Position numbers and translations under genes: made by a program. A stretch of 13,478 nt of DNA, from assembly GCA_017613855.1 (NCBI GenBank), contig JAGACY010000315.1:1-13478 (forward strand), written 5' to 3'. This stretch comes from Pseudomonadota bacterium. GTDB taxonomy: Bacteria > Myxococcota > Bradymonadia > UBA4248. Shown here one piece after another: positions 6,101 to 11,600 of this stretch. Each line of letters starts with the position of its first letter. Positions within the stretch are counted from its first letter, which is position 1. The notes beneath the pieces are model-generated. The model saw only the letters and a program-made list of their open reading frames with translations, had not been told where the DNA came from and made no database searches.

Positions 6101-8392
6101 GCCGAACTCGTCAATCTGTGCGGTTATCCGTCAGACTGCACGACCGATGCACAGCATGAAACCTGCAAGATCTTTACAGATCCCTATTTCTGCGGTTTTG
6201 CACTTGATTCCACTTCGACCAAGGGCGTCACCATCAAAGAGAAATCGGATGACAACTCCATTTCACAGGTCACCGAATTCGACAAATGCATTGCTGAATT
6301 GAAGAAGAGCAATCCGAGCATGAGCGAAGCCGACAGAACGATCAAATGCGCTGGCGGTAATCTCGCACTCGAATCCTATCAGGTCAGCACCACGGGCAGC
6401 ACAGCCACCAGTGAAGCTGGTATCGCCATCCAGGCATTCCGCGAAGCCGAACTAGAATATCAGACTGCATTGTCCGAATACGATGTGCTGGCACAGAAAG
6501 TCCGCAATAACTATGCAACCCTCGATGCGTATGCCAAGAATATCAAAGATTGGTACGATGCACGCAAAGGTGTTCTCGATCAAATCGGCGCCAACCTTGA
6601 AAAGATCACGCAATACGAAGCTGCCATCGGAGAATACAACAGCCAGGTATCGAAACTGGAACTCAAGGAAATGCAGGATGAGTACCAGAAACAGTCCGAA
6701 GCTGTAGCAAAATGGGATGCTATGGCCTATTCCAACATGGCCACTCAGGAATCCATGCAGGCCATCATCACGGGTGCCTCGATTGCCGATATCTGGGTCA
6801 GCAAATCCATGAATGATGCCGATCAGGAAGCACAGTTATCTGCTCTTCAGGGTATTTTAGGCAATACCGCCGTCATTGGTATGGGCACCACTGCAACAAA
6901 TACGCAGAAAGCTCAGCTCCAATCCGTTGGTTCTCACGCTGCTGCATCCGCCTTAGGTTTCGCAAGTGCCGGTCTTCAGACGGCCATCGTTGCCGCCGAA
7001 AGCACAGCTGCTCTCGCTCAGAATGCGTTTGATTTCTCGATTGAACAGCTCGATCGCAACACCGATCTCGACATTGCAGGCCTCCAGACAAAACTCGCCG
7101 AAGACATTAATAAGCTCTCCATCACGGTCGAAGGTCTCGAAGGCGAATACGATGCCGACGGTCTTGCCGACCTCATTGCCGACATGGAACGCACCAACGA
7201 ACTGCTGTTGGCCGAAATGGAAAATGAGGATACCTACAAACGCGATTTGCAGGATTTGGACTTCAAACGTAACGAATTTGGCAACATCGCTCTTGATTTG
7301 ATTCCTCTTGCCCATACTGTCAAGGTTAAAGAAATCGCCAAGTATCGTGCTTTGTTGCAGTACCTGACGATTGCCCAGCGTGCCAAACTCGTTGCCACCC
7401 AGTATGACAGCAAACTCGCACGTTATCAGATGGTTCAGAACGCTCTGTTCTCGGCTTCAGAATTCTTCCAGACAGCCAGTGACCTCGAATCCGTCGAATC
7501 GTTCATTGAATATGCACGCAACGACCTGTCCGATTATCTGGCCGCCATCGAATACCTCACGGTTCGTCCGTTTGTCGAAATCCGTCGTTCCATCTACACC
7601 GCTCGCGGTACGAACGACCTCGAAAAACTGTATGAACAACTCAACGACCTGACCGACAACTGCGGATCCGGTGCAGAATCGACGAACAAAGTCATCCTGT
7701 CACTGCGCGAACAGCTCGGCATCCCGGCCGCCGAAATCGATGGCCTGACCCCGGCAGACCGCTTCCATCTGACACTCGCCAAGGGTAATCTCCCCGTCAG
7801 TGCTCAGACCCGTTACACCGTAACCGGTACTGTCTCCGACGAACTCAAAGCCGGTTCGTTCTACAGTGCTTCCTTCAACATCAGCAGCCACTTTGCCAAC
7901 ATCGACACTTCCTGCAATGCCAAGATCGATTCCGTCAAGATCCGCTTCATCTCGAAGGAAGGCAAGAAGATTCGCGAATCCGGCAACCTGACTCCGTCTG
8001 TCTCACTGTTCTACGGCGGTCAAACCCAGCTTCTGTCCTGCCACAAGAATATCGAGGCAATTGCCTCCACCATCGGTCCTCGCACGACCTACGGCAAATT
8101 CTCGACCTTCTCGGCCACACCGTTTGCCGATGGTATCAACGCTGGTATCTTTGAGATTCCCGAAGGCGAAAGCTACGAATTCTCTGACACCACCGAACTC
8201 AGTGACGTTACCGATTACAAAGGCCTCAAGGGCTTCCCGCTCATGGCCACCTACTCGCTCGTGTTCGACCCTGCCAAGGGCAACAACAGCCAGATCAATT
8301 GGGATAACGTCGCCGACGTCGAAATCCAGATCAATTACACGACTGGTACCCTCGGACAGGATTCCAGCAAGTGTAAATATGATATTCAATAA
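3137..8392 (+). CDS. Large lipoprotein: Cys repeats, coiled coils with hydrophobic insert, beta-rich C-terminus (weakly Tc-toxin-A-like)
   Basis: The frame is open from further upstream. I chose the ATG at 3137 because GGGAGG lies four bases before it and the product then starts with a lipoprotein signal peptide (LGAC lipobox, C20), giving 1751 residues. Residues 41-127 hold three CxC-containing repeats; C153-C170 is a Cx5Cx5Cx4C module like the preceding gene's. Residues ~240-560 look beta-rich and ~570-700 contain ten Cys. Residues ~700-1505 are mainly helical, with coiled-coil-like stretches near 936-996, 1095-1200 and 1300-1380. An Ala/Gly-rich hydrophobic stretch (~1236-1300) separates the last two. 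Residues ~1556-1735 look like a beta-sandwich. Coiled coil, hydrophobic tip, coiled coil, then beta domain is the order in the C-terminal half of Tc toxin A subunits (channel plus TcB-binding domain). That is my inference from layout; a structural surface protein is the alternative. No catalytic motif was seen. Confidence 0.93.
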   Translation: MKKSLFIYSLTALALALGACSDDNKKHEEAPCTGEGCEQLCGDVAMPADKVDCVCVEGAWTECKDAGDANCTGDMPEGKVGCACKDGEWINCSNAGDGSCEGNMPSGKKDCVCKEGEWTECKNIDEPCEGDECGKPSVKTNPILRKMESKNGCSLDADCAEGSFCFEGQCVIQCSSDKSLKLNCSKNYYCDSTRGRCVTQDYLTEMKKVEDEIAAAGDSMSDQDKALLRTSVELNAATMSNVRHSVLGQQTADGKTVESITFSERMPLAKIINEKDKTQKVSFATTDSIGEVQYVVKMDGVDLPVLKTSKGVKNKLGTYTYTFEIDTAQIQKNRRNRLLRSGGTIEPEAENVEIISNAGEFPVILADPVQPEGLYKGYASPVSVLSGIALPIRMGIKTVPAKIANFSEITGLTVMLPVTEGDIFSPENLAEDGTETWSLLQMSKKAASDCSNKKPCWAATYSTNNFAPKGSVLFTEDQHVNRNIRVEIYDFDAPTFTFTGRIVDGLKGLYREKSVEPDKILTSWNDTEMVGEFSVQLSNAIDEAVTSVTHVHEPANEVIRAEADDPLPVCNDDLIAAFMAKIADPETENCDSIDDEVLKQDCKDIQTCKNVKSMDQYNELSKSAQFMCLQKAAIAITDDPASMSNVLSAVLKADAEGQDTTKPAATVCDTDIHNFDEFQTVCAKAGCSLCADHPEYVCGADLLARRYLSNDPKDTENYLDVDAQTDLMNAWIAVIRESYLAQQYMAWNDDNDIRKQWLTGAVYQNTFAASTMKTFNEDLLQKYRDKVLDVQRGIMGKQFAQTTLEMLSQSFISSDPKTLALNTARNTILSELSQTWESVGTALGLSSRRYDVLLQEDVKRIQMAKELRPYLFDLYFSGVLESAINLKADQGSLNAAYGTDLSSIISKLESLDQTFEDLVFMRDGEIFTDTSLDTGDGLTALGKAQKAAKESVEKASTKRKTVFDEMAAKRKEKLSIQDSYLSSLESMRAELVNLCGYPSDCTTDAQHETCKIFTDPYFCGFALDSTSTKGVTIKEKSDDNSISQVTEFDKCIAELKKSNPSMSEADRTIKCAGGNLALESYQVSTTGSTATSEAGIAIQAFREAELEYQTALSEYDVLAQKVRNNYATLDAYAKNIKDWYDARKGVLDQIGANLEKITQYEAAIGEYNSQVSKLELKEMQDEYQKQSEAVAKWDAMAYSNMATQESMQAIITGASIADIWVSKSMNDADQEAQLSALQGILGNTAVIGMGTTATNTQKAQLQSVGSHAAASALGFASAGLQTAIVAAESTAALAQNAFDFSIEQLDRNTDLDIAGLQTKLAEDINKLSITVEGLEGEYDADGLADLIADMERTNELLLAEMENEDTYKRDLQDLDFKRNEFGNIALDLIPLAHTVKVKEIAKYRALLQYLTIAQRAKLVATQYDSKLARYQMVQNALFSASEFFQTASDLESVESFIEYARNDLSDYLAAIEYLTVRPFVEIRRSIYTARGTNDLEKLYEQLNDLTDNCGSGAESTNKVILSLREQLGIPAAEIDGLTPADRFHLTLAKGNLPVSAQTRYTVTGTVSDELKAGSFYSASFNISSHFANIDTSCNAKIDSVKIRFISKEGKKIRESGNLTPSVSLFYGGQTQLLSCHKNIEAIASTIGPRTTYGKFSTFSATPFADGINAGIFEIPEGESYEFSDTTELSDVTDYKGLKGFPLMATYSLVFDPAKGNNSQINWDNVADVEIQINYTTGTLGQDSSKCKYDIQ
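3257..3517 (+). repeat. Three tandem ~29-codon Cys repeats
   Basis: Residues 41-70, 71-99 and 100-127 of the lipoprotein follow the pattern C-x(n)-MP-x2-K-x2-CxC-x2-G-x-W-x2-C. Each has four Cys, with the aromatic Trp two residues before the Asx/Glu-Cys. The GAW/GEW and MPxxK words are constant. I do not recognise a named family; small disulfide-rich domains near the lipid anchor are likely. Confidence 0.85.
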
Positions 8393-8404
8393 TGGATGAT
8401 GGGG

Positions 8405-8540
8405 GTTTAGCTATCGGCCTTCGGCCGATACGCTAAACGCGAGACGTGCAAATTGCACGTCTCGGCTCGCTTTGGGGCGACCATCGTCGCCCCTGCAGCT
8501 CGCCAACGCGGCTATCCCTGCAGGATACACCGCGTGTCAT
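8405..8540. repeat. Chain of four strong hairpins (structured intergenic repeat, copy 2)
   Basis: A: GTTTAGC+TATCGGCC pairs with GGCCGATA+GCTAAAC (8405-8438, one bulge, loop TTC). B: CGAGACGTGCAA (8440-8451) with its complement ending at 8464. C: GGGGCGAC-CATC-GTCGCCCC (8474-8493). D: ACGCGG (8506-8511) with CCGCGT (8530-8535), and inside it TATCC-CTGCA-GGATA (8513-8527). Nearly every base is in a stem or a short linker. It starts 12 bases after the stop of the large lipoprotein gene. None of the stems is followed by a T-run, so simple intrinsic termination is not supported. It shares linker words and fold pattern with 2758-2870. Confidence 0.7.
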
Positions 8541-8561
8541 AGTGAATAGTGAATAGTGAAT
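8541..8561. repeat. Three exact AGTGAAT heptamer tandem repeats
   Basis: AGTGAAT occurs three times head to tail (8541-8547, 8548-8554, 8555-8561), followed by a degenerate fourth copy, AATAAAT (8562-8568). The repeats could be iterated regulator sites or slippage products. Confidence 0.85.
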
Positions 8562-8585
8562 AATAAATACCCGTTATTGTTCACT
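8555..8585 (+). promoter_or_regulatory. 12-bp hairpin in the leader of the MopE-like gene
   Basis: AGTGAATAATAA (8555-8566) pairs with TTATTGTTCACT (8574-8585), with one T-G wobble and the loop ATACCCG. Because AGTGAA is present three times, the TTCACT arm could pair with any of the three copies, giving alternative registers. It is followed by CACTG-CC-CAGTG (8582-8593), which overlaps its end. A sigma-70-like TTGTTC (8577-8582) and TAAAAA (8599-8604) with a 16-base spacer is weak. The region lies directly before the next gene's ribosome-binding site. Confidence 0.5.
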
Positions 8586-8633
8586 GCCCAGTGTTCGCTA
8601 AAAATCTTACCCTTAACGTAGGAAACACGATTT

Positions 8634-11600
8634 ATGGACAAACGATATCTACTTACTCTTTGTGTTTTAGCGCTTATTGCGGGCTGCGACGATGGTGCTT
8701 CGGCTCCCGGGGATCCCTGTGGTGGCTGTAATCCCGATCAGACCTGTGAAAATGGCATCTGTGTCGATGATCCCTGCAAAGCCTGTAATTCCCATGAGAT
8801 TTGCGATGAAGGCGTTTGCAAGCCTAACCCGGATGATCCCTGCTCCAAATGCGATCCCGATCTAGAGGAATGCATTAACGACAAATGCGAAGCCAAGCGT
8901 CCCTCGGATGATCCATGTACTTATTGCACCGAAGAACAGGTTTGCATTGAGAAAGAATGCAAACCCAAAGGTGGTGATGCGGAATGCGATCCCGCCTGCG
9001 GCGAAGGCAAAACCTGCGTCGATGGCCGCTGTGCAATTTGTATTGGTACAAACTGCTTTTTTGAATCGGATGATGGCAACAAGTTTTGCGATACCGATGA
9101 AGAATGTGATGAGAACGAGCGCTGTTACGAAGGCGAATGTCAGTCCATTGATGCAAGTCTCTGCGATCCTGCATGTTCCGATGGCCAAATTTGTGTCAAT
9201 GGAACCTGCCAGAGCAACACACTGCTCTGGTCACTTTGCCGTTCGGGCAGTGACTGCGGCGTGGGTGAATGTATTTTCAGCATCACGCCATCCAGGACGA
9301 TCCGTCTTGATGTCAATGGCGAAATCGTCGAATACACGACCGATCAGCCAATTCCCGTATCGCTGCTCGACAGCCGCATCAACCCCGAGAATTACAACCT
9401 GACGCATGCTGCTCCGGCGGGTGATTACGATGATATCGGTATTTGCTCTTACGAATGCACCAGAAAAGATTCTAAGATTTGCCCGATAGGCTGGTCATGC
9501 CAGGTCGTGGCTAAGGGCATATTGGAGTATCCCGACGTTTCACTTTTGCCACAGGATTTGGACGAAACAGAAATTAATGAATCGCCGTTTGCTGCACTTT
9601 GCCGCCGCGATATGGACGAAGACCTCCAAAAAGATATCGCCTATGGGCTTGAACTGTGCAATTCGGATGAAAGCAGATGCAATGAAGCCGGCATGATCTT
9701 TTACAATGGGATGTGCCTCGAACCATGCGAAACATCGCCTGACAGATGCCCATATTTCTTTAGCTGCGAATCCGTTGATACAGCTTCTGGTTCGGCAATG
9801 GCCTGTGTACCCAACTCAGGGACTTGCACCGAATGCTTCGATAACGATAATGACGGCGCAGGCTATGGGCATTGTACAGTCAAAGGCATCGACTGCAACG
9901 ATGACGACCCGAATATCTATTATGACAAGCCACTCGTATGCAGCGATTTCGTCGACGGCAGCGGAACAGAAATCAAAACCGATTTCAACTGCAACGGCAT
10001 TATCGATAAGTTCGAGCTTATGGGTACGATGGACAACTGTGGTTCGTGCGGCAATCCTTGTTCCAAACCTCAGACCTCCAACATTACGGTAAGCTGTGAT
10101 CCCGTCGATACAACCGACTTTGACATCGACTGGCGCAAAACAGCCACAATGGAGACAGAGCCACCTGCATTTGCCTGTACTGAGAAATGCAGTTTCGGTT
10201 ACGGTGATTGCAAAGGGAATGCATCCTGCGACGTTGCGCTGATTACGACCGAAGCCCGTTCTGCAGCGAAAGAGGCGATTGCCAATTCCCAGGCGGTTCA
10301 CATTGCGGCAGCGGATGTCATCATCGGTGAGAAACAGGGTAAGATTTATGCACTCGACGAAGATGGTGACGGTTACCCCACCATCGATGTCACCGAAACA
10401 CAGGCTCCGACAAAACGTGAAAATCGCAGACTCATCCTGGATTCCTTCAACTCGGTGATTTGCTGTGCCAATGACGACAAATATTGCTATTCTGCCAATC
10501 AGGACTGGAATTCTCTCCCCCTGAACTCGCTATCCAATTATGTCTCGCCGACCAGAGCAAATTCAGCAACTTCCTACGATATCAATGACAAAGCCAAAGA
10601 AGTCAACCCGAAGGCAGTAGAAGCCTGTGACGGCATTGACAACGACGGTTCGACGCTGTTGTCAGATAACTCCGAAGAGACTAAACCTTGCTCGGTTTGG
10701 TGCCAAGAGCTCGACGAAGAAAAACATTTATTGCACGAAACTGAATGCAAAGACTTCTCGACGACCGTCAATAATGTGACAACTTATACCGTGAACGCAT
10801 ATTGCGATTCCACCGAAGACGGCAGCCACGATCCCGATGGCTGGAATGATATCGTCGAAAATAAGAACTATGCTTATAATAATACCTGTAACCGTCGTTC
10901 GAACTCCGGCGATATATGCAATACCGGTAAGGTTTCCTGCGAATCGGAACCTGTCGTTTCGTGCGCAATCAATGAGCCAAACTGCGGCTGTGCAGCTGAC
11001 AAAGATCACCATGCCTTTAGAATAACCGCAGAAAATACGACCGACAACGGTGACGGTACATTCTCCTATCATCCGGATAATACGGATTACGTCAAAGCCG
11101 TTATTTCAAATGGCGGTGATATCGAAGCCTTCAATTGTCGTTGTGATGGCAGCCGATGCACTGAAGGTGACTGTACAGACCAGGATTCGCTCAGCTGTTT
11201 CAAGGCTTGCAGCCAATCCTGTACTCTGCAAAAGAATTTTGCGCTCTCCTGTACTGTTTCGGATGACGATAATACTGTCGACGGTCTCGATAAAAATGGT
11301 AAACCTTTATTAGACGGCATTGACGACGATTGCGATGGACGTGTAGATGAAGACGCCATGATTCCCTGCGTCATTACTAAAAACGCAGCTTTCGAGATCC
11401 TGGAGAATGGTGTCAAAGAGACGGATTATTACACGACCTATCTCACAGCAGCTCAAATCAAAGCCTACAAGTTGCCACAAAATGTAGACGGTTCCGTCAA
11501 TCTTTGCCGCATTGGTATTTTGCAAAGCGAACCCGGCCCCATCGTTGACAACAAACAGACTTATATACCGAAGTGCGTTCCTCTCTTTAAGCCAAGAGAT

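Noticed and set aside
8567..8579. ATACCCGTTATTG resembles ATACCCGCTATTG at the start of the terminator at 2592-2604
   Set aside because: The match is 12 of 13 but here it forms the loop and descending arm of a different hairpin, with no GC-rich complement or T-run, so it is not a second terminator of the same kind.
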